A stretch of DNA of 64,000 bases from the NCBI GenBank assembly GCA_012861695.1, contig JAAOOA010000002.1, forward strand, positions 38,876,347-38,940,346, in the 5' to 3' direction. A program made the translations under genes and the position numbers. Below, piece by piece: positions 1 to 11,904 of this stretch; within the stretch, counting starts at the first letter, position 1; each line of letters begins with the position of its first letter. The notes beneath the pieces were generated by a model. The model was given only the letters and a program-made list of their open reading frames with translations, was not told the origin of the DNA and did no database searches. This DNA comes from Trematomus loennbergii. Its lineage: Eukaryota; Chordata; Actinopteri; Perciformes; Nototheniidae.

Positions 1-380
1 AATAACAATGAAGACCTTTGACCGGCACTTTTATAATTTTGTCCGGAAGATTTAAACTTTAACACACGCTGACCGGCGAAAAACTCTGCCCGGTTCTGTC
101 GGCCCCCACCGCGGAGAATACACAGAAGTGCAGCCATGACAACCATTCTTCTTCGCTGCTTTTGTGGAGGAAGTTGCTGCTTTTGTGGAGGAAGTTACAG
201 CGCCACGTACAGGTTCGGCATATGTACTGCAGCTTTTCCATCGTTTGGATGTAAACGGAGCCGTCTCGTGGAGCTTGACACAATCCGGTGTATATTGCGT
301 GGGGACGGAAGGTTTTTTGCGGTTGCATTTGCGTTACTCCGATGCGTTTTGCCGTATTTGTCCTCGTGGAGCCGGGGCCT
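1..380 (+). repeat. Right part of a GC-tipped MITE, cut by the window edge
   Basis: This stretch aligns by eye with 6043-6422, from the AATAACAA start through the shared AAGTTGCTGCTTTTGTGG segment to the GCCGGGGCCT terminus at 371-380. It is the right half of the element that is complete at 5426-6422. Confidence 0.75.
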
Positions 381-1944
381 AAAATGTGTATCTAATAACG
401 TCATCACAATCGCCACATTGATATGCAAATTAGGCGTTAACTAGGCCTAATTAAAATGTGCTAATTTGCATGCAGTTACCAAGGCATTGCAGGTGAAAAG
501 GATAAAACAAAAAAACACATCACATCACAACTTCCCCAGATAGTTACTTACGTCAAGTCAGTATTTCCCCTGAAATGTTATGTTTAAATATGCAGATTAG
601 CTTTAAATCTATAGATGAATTCAGACATGGTAGTAAAACGAACACCATTTATATGTGTTTCTTGGAAGTTTTATTTCCATTAGAGTGAAAGAAAACATGG
701 AAGCAAAATAGACCAAAATAACAAGTACATGAAAAAACGATATTTTTGCCTGTAATGTCCTTAAACAGTAACTTCATAATTTTGATTGTTGGCTGCTCAT
801 TTAATAACTATTAATTGTTTGTTGTCTGCTCTTGTGCTTAGTGAATACTAAAGAAGGCCATTGTCTCTGTGTTAGCTGATTATTTTGTAGAATTCTGTTG
901 AGTATTAAACAATTACATGAGTGTGAGGGTATTAAAATAAATTGGTCAGTAAGTCAGAGATGTGCAACTATATTTAACTTTTTGTTTTAAAACACTTTTT
1001 TATAAATGATTATGGGAAGTGCCCTTTTTCTCACTTGAGCACCCGCCCCCCAAAATGTCTGTGCACGTCCCTGCTATCTCTGTTGACCTAATGAATTGTG
1101 ATTATGATTTGACCAGTGGCTAGCCGTGACTTTTATACCTCGGCCCTCTGACCCCCTTCCCTCGAAAATAAATAAATAAAAGAGTTATTACGTCACAGCG
1201 TATACTTCAGCGGAATATCAAAACAACGGCCCGGGGTGCAAAAAGCATCAATGACAGCGACCCTCTACCACACAAAACAACACCTGTAAATAACCCAATT
1301 TGTGTTCTTTGAAATTGAAAAGGATATTGCATTGTGTTTGTTACTTTCGTCGTTATGTCTTAACTGTAATTTGGCTTGGCTTCTTATTTTGTATGGACAT
1401 GCTTTTATTTTGAAGGAGAGTTTACGCTGTTGACAGGAAGTTGTTGTTTCTATGGAAATCTTGACCCGTTGTTATAACACATGCATAACCTTCCCAGCGG
1501 GTGGAACTTGTCATAAAGTCCGCGATAATAAAGCCCACCCATTTAGAGGGAAGATATGATTGGTCAATTGTAGTCATTTGACATTACTCTCTTGTTGAGT
1601 TACTATAGCGGGCCCTCTGTGAATTCATAGCTGGACCACCAATCAGCTCCTATCTTCACCTCGCAGAGACCAGACGAGCTTCTTTAATTTAACCCTTCAC
1701 ATTCCAACAGAAACTGAATAGTTAAATCGAAGGATTTATTTCTTTGGAAATGTTATTTTAAATACAAATAAATCAAGTTATTTTGGTAAAACTAATGAAA
1801 AATGTAACAAAAACAAAAATTAAAAAAAATTATTTAAAAAAAAATGTTTTTAAATATTATTTTGTAGAATACAACGGACGGCTGTATTCTACTGTATTCT
1901 ACAGCCGTCCGTTGGATTTAACCATACACCAGCAGCCCTTATAA
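381..1944. other. No gene seen; AT-rich intergenic DNA with one hairpin
   Basis: Nothing with coding character was found. Features are A/T runs around 1800-1860 and the hairpin at 1872-1914. Confidence 0.5.
1872..1914. repeat. Perfect 15-bp inverted repeat (hairpin)
   Basis: The arms CAACGGACGGCTGTA (1872-1886) and TACAGCCGTCCGTTG (1900-1914) are exact reverse complements around a 13-nt loop. Confidence 0.85.
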
Positions 1945-2641
1945 AGAAGCGCGGTTTAAGCGTGCCGTGCCGTGCCGTGCCCGGCCCATTTTTGGTTGCG
2001 TTCCCACTAGGCATAGTTCCGGCTAGCGGGTACTTTCCGGGCCACAACCGGGCTGAGTATGCTAAACTAGTGAGAGAATCGCTGGCAACTACAACAAAAT
2101 GAACATATTTTACCGTGATTTAATTGTAATACACGTTTCAAAATGATGCCGAAGTAACAACATACTGATACCGGTTAGTAAAAACCATGAATTAATGCTT
2201 TGACAAGTCTGCAGACAGACGGCAGGCGAAAAACCTTTTAAAATGCGAGTTTTCTGAATGGAGATTGGCTAAGCTAACGTTGTATATGCTCCGACCGTCC
2301 ACACTCACAACAACGGCCTATACAGACATAAATAAACCAGCGACTGTATTCGCCATGACACAGACAGTCTGTGGTTTGTACTTGTTTAACTTTTGTCTAG
2401 TTTCTGAACAGATATGAGGAGCTGTGAGCTCTGAGGGCTAACAGCTAACGGCTGATGTTGGTTTTGTGTTTCGCATTGAAGATGACGTCACGGCTCCGCC
2501 TACACTGCGTTACTATAGATACTACCCCAGTTCCTAAACTGTAATGGAAACGCAGCATAAATTGAGCCTGGCCTAACAAGGCCTAACGAGGCCTAGCCAT
2601 ACCGTACTAAGCCGAGCGAGGCCCTGCAGTGGAAAAGCGCC
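1945..2641 (+). mobile_element. MITE, CCACC-tip family, copy 1 (left end lost)
   Basis: It shares long blocks with 8781-9534 and with the split copy 7050-7312/9916-10368: GTTTAAGCGTGCCGTG at the left, the CTGCAGACAGACGGCAGG segment, TAACGGCTGATGTT, and the right end GTGGAAAAGCGCC. It contains short GCCGT repeats at 1962-1982. It has no coding capacity. Confidence 0.75.
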
Positions 2642-3989
2642 ATAAGCGGTTGTGGCCAGGGAGAAGGCTGTCTGGGTAACCTTGTTTAACCTGCTTCGTT
2701 TAATGGGATATCAGTCACGCTGGATCACAGGCTCCGATCATGGCTACACACTTTGGGCAAAATGCATCTTCAAAAAAGTCGTCAGACTTTTCAAAACCGA
2801 CAATCTTTCCCACCAAACACAGCGATTTAACCGGGATGCAGGGTTCAAATACTCTCTTAAGCACCCTTTTTGCATTCTTTATACTTGCACTCCTGCCCTT
2901 TTTGTATTAGAATCTCCTATAGCAGCACCATTTCCTTTAGATCTGGTTACACATTTTGTAGGAGGTAGTTTATTTTAAGCATACACAGGCCTAGGCAAGT
3001 CCCAAACTCTATAATCATTTGTGATAAGAGGAGTGATATTTGACAATAAATATATTGCTATTTTTCTGTTATCACTGCAATAAGGGCTTAGGGTTAGGGT
3101 TGAGAAAAATGAATTATAGTCCTATTTAGCAGTGATGTGGAGGTAGCCAAAATGTTGCTAACACTGTACAACAATGCCCCCAACACAAAGTGGCTGTGGA
3201 ACCACCATACAGTGACACACGCACTATTCACTCTCTCTCCCTTGACAAAGCCTCCCTCGCCCCTTCTTTCTACTAGTCCCCCCTCTACCCTTCCATAATC
3301 CCATTATGTGTTGCGATGACCTGTCAGTGTCAATAAGTATTGTTTTCATGCCAACCTCCCGCCATGGGTTTGCCCCTGGGCTCTCCGCCAATTGAAACCG
3401 TTTCTGTTGATTAGCCGGCGGTGAGCTCGTTAGGTGAGCCCCACCCTCTACAGGGGAGTTACACATGGGGGGGGGTTGATGGGCTGGGGGGGGGACACCT
3501 TCTGGCAGCCATGTTGGCAGTCCTGATTGAGCCACAATGGATATATGAGCTAACTAATATGTTATACCTTCACAGTCTTCTTAGCTTAACTGACAGAGTG
3601 AAAATCAAGGCTAAAGACACAAAGTCAGTTGAGCGAGCATTTACAGATGCCCACAAAACCTTTTACTAAGTTATTTGTTTCTTGTTTGACATATGATTAG
3701 TTTAAAAAACGATGGCTGTATTAATTATTATTTGTTAAAGTTGATGCGTTGCCTCTTTTATGTTCTTGTTTGTGCATCACTCATGTTCAGCCTTTAATTT
3801 CTTAATGAACTGTTTTTACATTTCTTTTTAAAATAGAAACCAAATTCAGACTGCAGGCAAATCTGATTGGTTTCACTTGGTGCACTGTTATTGTGTTTCC
3901 CACACGTCACCATCTTACCTGCATTGGTTGTAAGGTAAAGACGTTAGCATCAGACACTACGTAGCTACTCTTGTGATGCGGCTTTGCAA
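2642..3989. other. No gene recognised
   Basis: Open frames here are short and lack codon structure or domains. There are G-runs near 3470-3495 and a single GGGTTAGGG near 3090, too short to be a telomeric array. Confidence 0.45.
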
Positions 3990-4300
3990 CACTGACAGAA
4001 GCATAAGGCTCCATTCGCATGATATGCTATTTTATCTTTGCTCACTGCGAGGATGGGTGCAGAGACTTGTGGTAAAAATAGTTAGTTAAGTTATGTTTCT
4101 ATAGTTGCCTCCCCTGCTAACTAACATACAGATTTGATCTGATCAAAAGGTCAGTGGTCAAGTCAAAGTTGAAACAATATTAACTTTGAGCGCAGTGGTG
4201 CTTCTTGCTGAGGGTAACGCTTCCACCCACTTAGAAACACAACAGCAACATCAGCGCAAAGCCGTTTCAACGCTTGTCATGTGAATGCAGCTTAAGAAAT
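3990..4300 (+). repeat. MITE-like repeat, copy 1 of a pair with 52720-52985
   Basis: The segment CAGAGACTTGTGGT, the CAAAAGGTCAG block and the right end TCATGTGAATGCAG recur in reverse orientation at 52720-52985. The tips CATTCGCATGA and TCATGTGAATG form an imperfect terminal inverted repeat. Confidence 0.6.
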
Positions 4301-5425
4301 TAAGTTATAAAGTTGCAGTTCATACATGGTATTTAATTGTCTATCCACAGACTGTTGTTACCCTTTGAAATCCATTTTGAGCGGCCATTTGAGATGGATT
4401 TTTACATATCTGATTGGAATCCCATTTCAAAGCACCTTTATATAGTTTGGATCTGATTTGCAAACCACTTTTGGATATGCCATAAAATTGATTTGGACTG
4501 GCAGTCTAAACAAGACCTTAGTGTTACAACTGTACTGAAAGTTGGTCTCGAATGCTGTGACTTGTCTGACTTCTCCTCTTGCCTGTCCCCTTGTGTGGGC
4601 GACCAAACCTGTGTTTCCTGTGCCCATAAGGAAACTACTTTAATCTAAAAACTCCACCAAACTGAACATGGCTGGTACCAAGATTTTTGCTCTACTTCTG
4701 CCATTACTGACTGTTGGCTAAAATTTGCCTTTACCTCTTCCATCTCTAGATGTAAATATGTACATTACAATGAGAATAAAAGGTGTGCAAGTGTGTTTAA
4801 GTGTAATAACTAAAGTCCAGCTGAGCAGGTGATGTGAGAAAGCTGTGACCCCATAATGTAAATGTTTCCCCCAGAATTTGAAATGTGGAGTACTTACCAT
4901 TTTATATGAGACGCTTCTGACTGGATTATATTTGAGAACAGCCTTACCTGAGCTCTTTGTGACATCTGGCTTAACTAAACCTAACAAACGCGATCTTGCT
5001 AAATGACCTTCCATTGCTAATTATCAACTGGTTAAGTCAACCCAGGGTTTCTCTCATGAAAAGGTTCTGGCAACATTTGACCAATCACAAACATGGAAAA
5101 GTGTACTGACACTGGAGCATAATACTTCATGGATGAAGAGTAAACTTAAATGAGACAAATTCGAGGAAGGTAAACCTTATACTTCCATAAATTAATCATA
5201 GAATCCTCGCTTACCCCGAATCCTGCTTCCTAGAACACTCCAATAAACCGAACCAAACGGGAAAGCTTTTGCAATACAATGTCATAAACTATATTTGTGA
5301 TAGCAGAACTCTTATAGCGATACGTTTTGAAATTGAGAAGGCAGAAACACTTCTATTCAATGGGCAGGGGGTTCTGTGTTTTCTTAAGAAGGCTTTAACC
5401 TGAACCATTTAACACCTGCTTTCTC
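4301..5425. other. No gene recognised
   Basis: AT-rich DNA without a credible exon; open frames are under 100 codons and show no domain. Confidence 0.45.
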
Positions 5426-6422
5426 AGGCCCCGGCCCCACGGGAACGAAAACGGGTTGTATCCGCATATTTCTCTTGCGTATAGCCCTTTTTGCCACACG
5501 ACGCCGTAAAGAAATGATAGAAACGGACCCTGCAAACGACAACGGGTCCAAAGGTGGATAGATCTGGGAACGGAGCGCTCTGGGGGGTCCAACGGCTCCG
5601 TGTGGTAGCCTCTATACGGTCATTTTCTGATAATGACGACGCAATAGCCCCGCCTCCCCCCACCTCTGCTGCTCACCCCCGCAAAAGTACACTGCACACT
5701 GAATTCAGATTATTTATCTTTATCTCGATATGGACATAAACGCGAGTGAAGTCTAATCTGACAGGACGGAGACACGCAGCTCCTCCCGCTGTGATGCAGC
5801 GGGAGCAAAACACACACTTCAAGTCAGATCATCACCCTTAGCTATTTTAATTACCTCTCAAACTACCTAAACTAGTTATAAATATGTTTATTTTTACTGT
5901 CGGGTCACTCATTACTGGATCAGCTGCTGCATGAGACACACACTGACACTGTCAGAAGAGAGGGAGGAAAAAGAGGCTCCGTATATTTTATTATCATATA
6001 TTATTATATAGAGTCGTTATTCATTTGTTTTAAAGCTCAATAAATAACAAAGAAGACCTTTGACCAGCCCTTTTATAATTTTGTCCGGAAGATTTAAACT
6101 TTAACACACGTTGACCGGCGAAAAACTCTGCCCGGTTCCCTTGGCCCCCACCGCGGAGAATAAACAGAAGTGCAGCCATGACAACCATTCTTCTTCGCTG
6201 CTTTTGTGGAGGAAGTTGCTGCTTTTGTGGAGGAAGTTACAGCGCCACGTACAGGCTCGGCATATGTACTGCAGCTTTTCCAGCGGTTGGATCTTAACGG
6301 AGCTGTCTCGTGTGGGCAGACACTATCCGGTGTATATTGCGTGTGGATGGAAGCTTTTTGGCGATTGCGTTTGCGTTAATCCTATGCGTTTTGCCGTATG
6401 CGTTCCCGTGGGGCCGGGGCCT
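5426..6422. mobile_element. Complete GC-tipped MITE, about 1 kb
   Basis: The ends AGGCCCCGGCCCCACGGG (5426-) and its reverse complement ending at 6422 form a terminal inverted repeat of about 22 bp continuing to GAACG. The right half is repeated at 1-380. There is no transposase, so it is non-autonomous; the superfamily (perhaps hAT) is uncertain because no target duplication was obvious. Confidence 0.8.
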
Positions 6423-6742
6423 CAGTGACCGAACACCATAAGCTTAAGAGCAAATACGCCATAATGCATGTTTAAGTGTAACCTCTGCTCCCAACTTAAC
6501 CCTTTTAGAAAGAAGGTCAACTAATATATCTCTTTCACCACCTGTCACCGCTTTCACCGCTTTCAACACTAACTCCTGTACCCTCAGAGAAAACTGAATC
6601 GGACCTATTGGTCTTGGTTTTTGTTTTGATCATGATAAACTAAACACAAAAAGTAATGACATTTGTGTTTGGTAGATTATTTATTTGATTTAACAATGCC
6701 TCTTATAAATCTCATACCGTTGGAAAGCCTGTTTATTTTCCT

Positions 6743-6890
6743 TTTAAAGGTCTCCATATATTATGGGTCTCAGATATATACAAATATATAAAAAACATGT
6801 CTATGATGTGTTTTGCTCAAAATACCAAACAGATCATGCATTTTAGACATCCCTCATATCCCTCCATTTCAGGCCTGTTGGAGCAGGGGT
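6743..6890 (+). repeat. Left half of a MITE whose right half is at 10935-11128
   Basis: It begins TTTTAAAGGTCTCCATATAT and includes AATACCAAACAGATCATGCA, matching the left half of the complete element at 59616-60103. Its missing right half matches 10935-11128, so about 4 kb of later insertions appear to split one copy. Confidence 0.6.
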
Positions 6891-6946
6891 TCCCAAAGTG
6901 GGGGTCGCGAGATGATTCAAAAAATCTTTTTAATTTTAAAATGTTT

Positions 6947-6947
6947 A

Positions 6948-6982
<35 letters not shown>
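6947..6982. repeat. (ATT)n microsatellite
   Basis: About 12 uninterrupted trinucleotide units, following a GGGGTTCCCAAAGTGGGGGT segment. Confidence 0.95.
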
Positions 6983-7049
6983 CCAGTGTTTCCCAAATAA
7001 TTTGATTCTATTTGTAGGGGCCACTGCAGCGCGGAGCCCCGTTTAAGAG

Positions 7050-7312
7050 AGCTGTGAAGTCAGCGGCCCATTTTTGGTTGCGTTTCCACTTGGCTAGCGG
7101 GTCCTAATTCACAGTTTTTCTGGCCCCATAAAATCGTTGTTCTAGGGCCAGGAACAACCAGGCTGAGTCGGGCTGAGTATGCTAAGAGAGAGAATCGCTG
7201 GCAAGGGGGCTACAACTACAACAAAATGAACATATTTGACCGTGATTTAATTGTAATACACGTTTCAAAATGATGCCGAAGTAACAACATACTGATAGCG
7301 GTTAGTAAAAAC
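7050..7312 (+). mobile_element. MITE, CCACC-tip family, copy 2, left piece
   Basis: The text from GCGGCCCATTTTTGGTTGCG to TTAGTAAAAAC matches copies 1 and 3. It continues at 9916 with ATTAATGCTTTGTCAAG, so the 7313-9915 block is an insertion. Confidence 0.75.
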
Positions 7313-7630
7313 CAGAGGTGGGGACTCGAGTCACATGACTTGAGTCGAGTCAGACTCGAGTCGCATATTTTTGGACTTGAGACTTGCTTGACTAACATTG
7401 ATAAAAGACTTTACTTGGCTTTGACTTGGTATCCATGACTTGAGACTTGACTTAATCTTGAGACAGATGATTTGAAAGGACTTGACTTTTTAAAATTAAA
7501 TATTTGCGTTTGTTTTTGTATTGAGATATTACGTTTAGTTTTTCGAAACGTGATTGGGTGATTATAGCGCCATGCACGCAAACCTGGCAACCCACTAGAA
7601 CGCAGGAGTGTCAGTTAACATGGCAGCGGC

Positions 7631-7656
7631 TATATATATATATATATATATATATA
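7631..7656. repeat. (TA)n microsatellite
   Basis: Thirteen TA units upstream of the BED remnant. Confidence 0.95.
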
Positions 7657-7729
7657 CTAGCGTTACTCCACAAATAGTCAAGTTTGGATTCAAGGATTAT
7701 TTATGTTGTCGATGACGCTAATAAGAAGA

Positions 7730-7970
7730 GAACAGCGGTAGGCAGGGTCTGCAGCATAAAGATCAGTGACACGACCACCACAACATCCAACTTCATTCGT
7801 CACTACAAAAAAAAAACAGAGAAAGGTGCGTGAATGTGTTGTGTTAGCTAGAAAGCTAACGTTAAATTTAAGCTGCATTAGACTTGGTTTCAAGTCAATT
7901 AAGCATTTAAAAAAAAAAAAAGTATCAAGACAAACATGTCGCTGATGACGATGACCTAATTACTTCATTT
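7730..7970 (+). pseudogene. BED-type zinc-finger exon remnant of a hAT transposase
   Basis: One frame reads GRVCSIKISDTTTTTSNFIR followed by HYKKKTEK. The CxxC-like start (only one Cys retained), the Thr run and NFIRHYK correspond to the N-terminal BED zinc finger of hAT transposases, which contacts transposon ends. It then runs into Lys-rich low complexity and a stop near 7970. No catalytic hAT domain or dimerisation domain remains in the element. Confidence 0.6.
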
Positions 7971-8285
7971 ATACTGCAAGGAAAATGTACGCTAGAAGGG
8001 GTAGGACCAGAAAAGTTTTTTAAGCTTCTTCTTGCCCCTGTTGAACACGACAGAGACTAATTTAAGATTTTATTGTTGTTGTTTCTTTTTATTTCTTTTT
8101 TTCCATTATCATTATTATTTATTTTATTGTACTTTGGTATAATTATTATTATTATGAGTGAGAAGGAAGAAAAAGAAGAAGCAATATAATATTATTAGTA
8201 TTGATGTATGTTTTGTTTCTGACATGTTCAATAAATTGACATAAAAAAAAAAAAGCATTGCAAAGAGAAGACAAAACGGTAAATG

Positions 8286-8692
8286 AACACTAGAACCTCC
8301 AAGGGATTCATTTTGACTAACCCTGATACTGACGGGCTGTCAGGAGAGGGAGAGAGAGAGAGAGGAAAAGAGATGCCTCGTTTATTTCCCCTGTGTTGTC
8401 AGAAGTTACTGTAAACTTTTGAATAATGTAGTTCATCTACTTTTAGTAGTTTGTTTAAATGTTTTAATGATGTTGTTTTTGTTTGTAGAAGTGCATCATT
8501 CCGTGATTTATTGTAAAATGAATCTGAACTTTTTTCTGTTATGATGATAAACTGAAACAATTTCTAAATTAAACCAATTAACTGAGTTTTAAATCGTCCT
8601 ACTTAGTTTATAAGGAAATTATGAAGAGGAACAAATTAAATGATTTGAAAATGATATCTGTAGGTGCTGATGCTGTTGGCGGTTCTAGTGTT
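8286..8692. mobile_element. Small nested TIR element
   Basis: AACACTAGAACC at 8286-8297 and GGTTCTAGTGTT ending at 8692 are exact reverse complements. The interior is AT-rich and non-coding, with a GAGAGAGAG run near 8350. Confidence 0.65.
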
Positions 8693-8780
8693 AACAGAAA
8701 TTTAAATTAAATATGTGTAATGGCAAATGCCATATACGATTTTCTTACCTGGAATTCTGCCTTTTTGAACAGACTTTTTT

Positions 8781-9534
8781 GGCGCATTTCCACCATGGCA
8801 CAGAGCGCAGTTTAAGCGTGCCGTGTCATGTTTTTGGTTGCGTTTCCACTATGCCTAGTTCCGGCCCGGGGCTACTTTTTCACCTTTTTTCTGGCCCGAC
8901 AAAATCGTGGTTCTATCGAGCCAACAAACAGGGCTGAGTCGGGCTGAGTTTGCTAAACTAGAGAGAGAATCGCTGGCAAGGGGGCTACAACTACAACAAG
9001 ATGAACATATTTGACTGTGATTTAATTGTAATACACGTTTCAAAATGATGCCGAAGTAACAACATACTGATACCGGTTAGTAAAAACCATGAATTAATGC
9101 TTTGACAAGTCTGCAGACAGACGGCAGGTGAAAAACCTTTTAAAATGCGCGTTGTCTAAATGGAGATCGGCTAAGCTAACGCAATATATGCTCCGACTGT
9201 CCACAGTCACAACAACGGCCTATACAGACATAAATAAACCAGCGACTGTATTCGCCATGACACAGGCAGTCTGTGGTTTGTACTTGTTTAACTTTTGTCT
9301 AGTTTCTGAACAGATATGAGGAGCTGTGAGCTTGAGTGCTAACAGCTAACGGCTGATGTTGTTTTTCTGGGGTGCTCATTGAAGATGACGTCACGGCGCC
9401 GCCTACACTGCGTTACTATAGATACTACCCCAGTTCCTAAACTGTAATGGAAGCGCAGCATTAAAGTGAGCCAGGCCTAACAAGGCCTAACAAAACCGTA
9501 CTAAGTCGAGCGAGGCCTGCGGTGGAAATGCGCC
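8781..9534 (+). mobile_element. MITE, CCACC-tip family, copy 3 (complete)
   Basis: The ends GGCGCATTTCCACC (8781-8794) and GGTGGAAATGCGCC (9521-9534) are perfect 14-bp inverted repeats. This copy defines the family and is non-coding. It is nested in the hAT-like block. Confidence 0.88.
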
Positions 9535-9915
9535 ATTTGATTGAGTCCTAGCTATATTGTCTGCAGTTCTAGGGTTAATATTAATCTAATATGATTGTCA
9601 TCGGTCTAAATTAGATTTCAAATGATTAACTGTGTATGTAATGAAGATCATAGTGTGGGTTGAATCCATTTTCATAACCACTGTCTTTTAACTGATTTAA
9701 ATGCGGAAACTGGGCTTATTCATCAGAATTTCGTATGACTTGACTTGACTTGACTTGCTTGACCTGAGCAATGACTTGACTTGACTTGCTTGACCTGAGC
9801 AATGACTTGACTTGCTTGACTCTCACCACAGTGACTTGGGACTTGCTTGATACTTGTATGTCAAGACTTGAGACTTGCTCATGACTTGCACATGTAGGAC
9901 TTACTCCCACCTCTG

Positions 9916-10368
9916 GATTAATGCTTTGTCAAGTCTGCAGACAGACGGCAGGCGAAAAACCTTTTAAAATGCGTGTTGTCTAATGGAGATCGGCTAAGCT
10001 AACGCAGTATATGCTCCGACCGTCCACACTCACAACAACGGCCTATACAGACATAAATAAACCAGCGACTGTATTCACCATGACACAGACAGTCTGTGGT
10101 TTGTACTTGTTTAACTTTTGTCTAGTTTCTGAACAGATATGAGGAGCTGTGAGCTCTGAGTGCTGAACAGCTAACGGCTGCGTTGTTTTTCTGGGGTTCT
10201 CATTGAAGATGACGTCACGTCTCCGCCTACACTGCGTTACTATAGTTACTACCCCAGTTCCTAAACTGTAATGGAAACGCAGCATAAAGTGAGCCGGTCC
10301 TAACAAGGCCTAACGAGGCCTAGCCATACCGAGCGAGGCCGAGCGAGGCCGTGTAGTGGAAAGGCGCC
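9916..10368 (+). mobile_element. MITE, CCACC-tip family, copy 2, right piece
   Basis: It resumes the element interrupted at 7312 and ends GTGGAAAGGCGCC. It shares the TATACAGACATAAATAAACC block with the other copies. Confidence 0.75.
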
Positions 10369-10934
10369 ATTATATTGCTTCGTGCAAGTGACAATTGTTG
10401 TCGTCTTCTCTGTGAACGTTTTTTTCGCTGTTCTTTTGCCATTTTGATATTTAAATTTCCAGCGAAAGCTAAACCAAGAAGTGTTTTAGCACACCACGTG
10501 ACACATCTGAACGAATCACGTTTTCAGAAATTGACACCAGCCAATGAGATTTAGTTTTTGGTTTAAGACCCCTTTGTACTTTCACGATTGGTTGCTGATA
10601 CAAAGGAAATGACGTATGGGAAACACTGTTATTTGTATTACTATTATTAATAATAACGTGTGCATAGACCTTTTTCACTGGCCATCTGTAGAATGTCTCC
10701 CCCCCCATTGACAATTCACTAAAATTCACTGCTTTTTCTCTTGCGGGTTTACCACAAGGTGAGTTCCTTTTTTATTTCCTGCTTTTTTACACATACTCTC
10801 TCCAGTACAGGTTAGCTCTGAGTGTTAGCGATGCTTGCTAATGTAAACAAAGACCATATTACGTCCAAAACACGTCGGGCATTGTTTCTGATAGCAACGT
10901 TTCTGATAGTGCTGTGGGTCCACATTTCCGATAG
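10369..10934. other. No gene recognised
   Basis: Mixed AT-rich DNA; no exon or complete repeat could be defined. Confidence 0.4.
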
Positions 10935-11128
10935 TACGTCATATCAGACGCAAATCTGGATCTGGAGCTCTGTTTTACCCCTGTCTTTAGAAATGTGGGT
11001 ACGGAGGAAAAGAGAGAGGGTTTTGTTTTCTGACACTTTGTGAGTTCCCTGACACACCGGGGAGTGGGACACATATTTATGTATAAAAGACATAAAAAAG
11101 TGCATTTTGCATGATAGGTCACCTTTAA
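10935..11128 (+). repeat. Right half of the split MITE begun at 6743
   Basis: It shares AAAGAGAGAGGGTTTTGTTT-like text, GTGAGTTCCCTG and the terminus GCATGATAGGTCACCTTTAA with 59950-60103. Confidence 0.65.
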
Positions 11129-11660
11129 CCTGTTAACCTGTTAAGCCCCAAGCCTGTTTTTCAGGCCTCAGGCTCGAAAATGACATTCCCAGAACAAATT
11201 ACCATAACTTCCCTTCTAAGGGGTATATTAATAATCTTTTTTCTCAAAGCAATTATAAACCTGTGAGTTGGATGTAGAAAAGTCAGAATCAATATAGAAT
11301 AGTTTTTATTTTAAAGTAAATTCAGATGGAACATAGTAAAAACATGTAAATTATAGTGTCCGTCCAAAAAAAAGCCCATTACTTATATACTTAAACCACC
11401 CTTGAATGATGGGATATTAGACTAAAAGCTTTAGGAATCCAAACTATAACATATAATAAGTACCCTGTATCAAGATTGATCAAAACAAGTGACATTTGAC
11501 CTTTTCAGAGAGGTTTAGCAAAAAAAAAACACCTTTGGGGTAATTTGGGTGTATTTGGGTGTATTTGCCGTTTCTCTGGAACCCATTGGTCGATTTTGGT
11601 GATTGACATCTCTTTTGAACCGTTACAGCCAATAGGAGGTGGAGTTGCAGCCATCTTTGA
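11125..11660 (+). mobile_element. TTAA-flanked repeat, copy A (3' end lost)
   Basis: It starts TTAACCTGTTAAGCCC after a short duplication of TTAACCTG, then CAAGCCTGTTTTTCAGG and GGCTCGAAAATGACATTCCC. Copies B-E occur at 16708, 17564, 37645 and 45770. TTAA at the boundary suggests a piggyBac-type element, but no transposase is present. Confidence 0.65.
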
Positions 11661-11904
11661 CTGAAGTTTACTTATCAATACGAAACCACATTTTTATTAT
11701 ACCTTCTTTGAAAGCCTTGTTTTTAGTCTTATGCATCCGACCTGGAAAACTTTGCGGCCAATCTTATTTGTTACAGTGTACCGTGCACCAGGTCCTTATT
11801 CAGAATTTTAATCAGAATTCTCTGAGTTTTTAGGAGCAATGTGTTCCTTACTTCTTACTTGCTACCCCTTTCCCTCAACCTATCCTAAGGGAGTCCATGT
11901 ATGC
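11661..11904. other. No gene seen; junction between two repeats
   Basis: Short interval without recognisable coding or repeat structure. Confidence 0.3.

Larger units (their letters stand above)
7313..9915. mobile_element. Degenerate hAT-like transposon inserted in a MITE
   Basis: The tips CAGAGGTGGG (7313-) and CCCACCTCTG (-9915) are inverted. Both subterminal zones carry clustered GACTTGA-type repeats (7320-7480 and 9735-9890), as transposase-binding zones often do. Inside are a BED zinc-finger remnant, a smaller TIR element (8286-8692) and another MITE (8781-9534). No clear 8-bp target duplication was seen against the intact copy of the host MITE. Confidence 0.7.

Noticed and set aside
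2652..2978. 108-codon frame on the plus strand
   Set aside because: No domain, no splice context and no similarity recalled.
3085..3103. Telomere-like GGGTTAGGGTT
   Set aside because: Fewer than three units; not an interstitial telomeric array.
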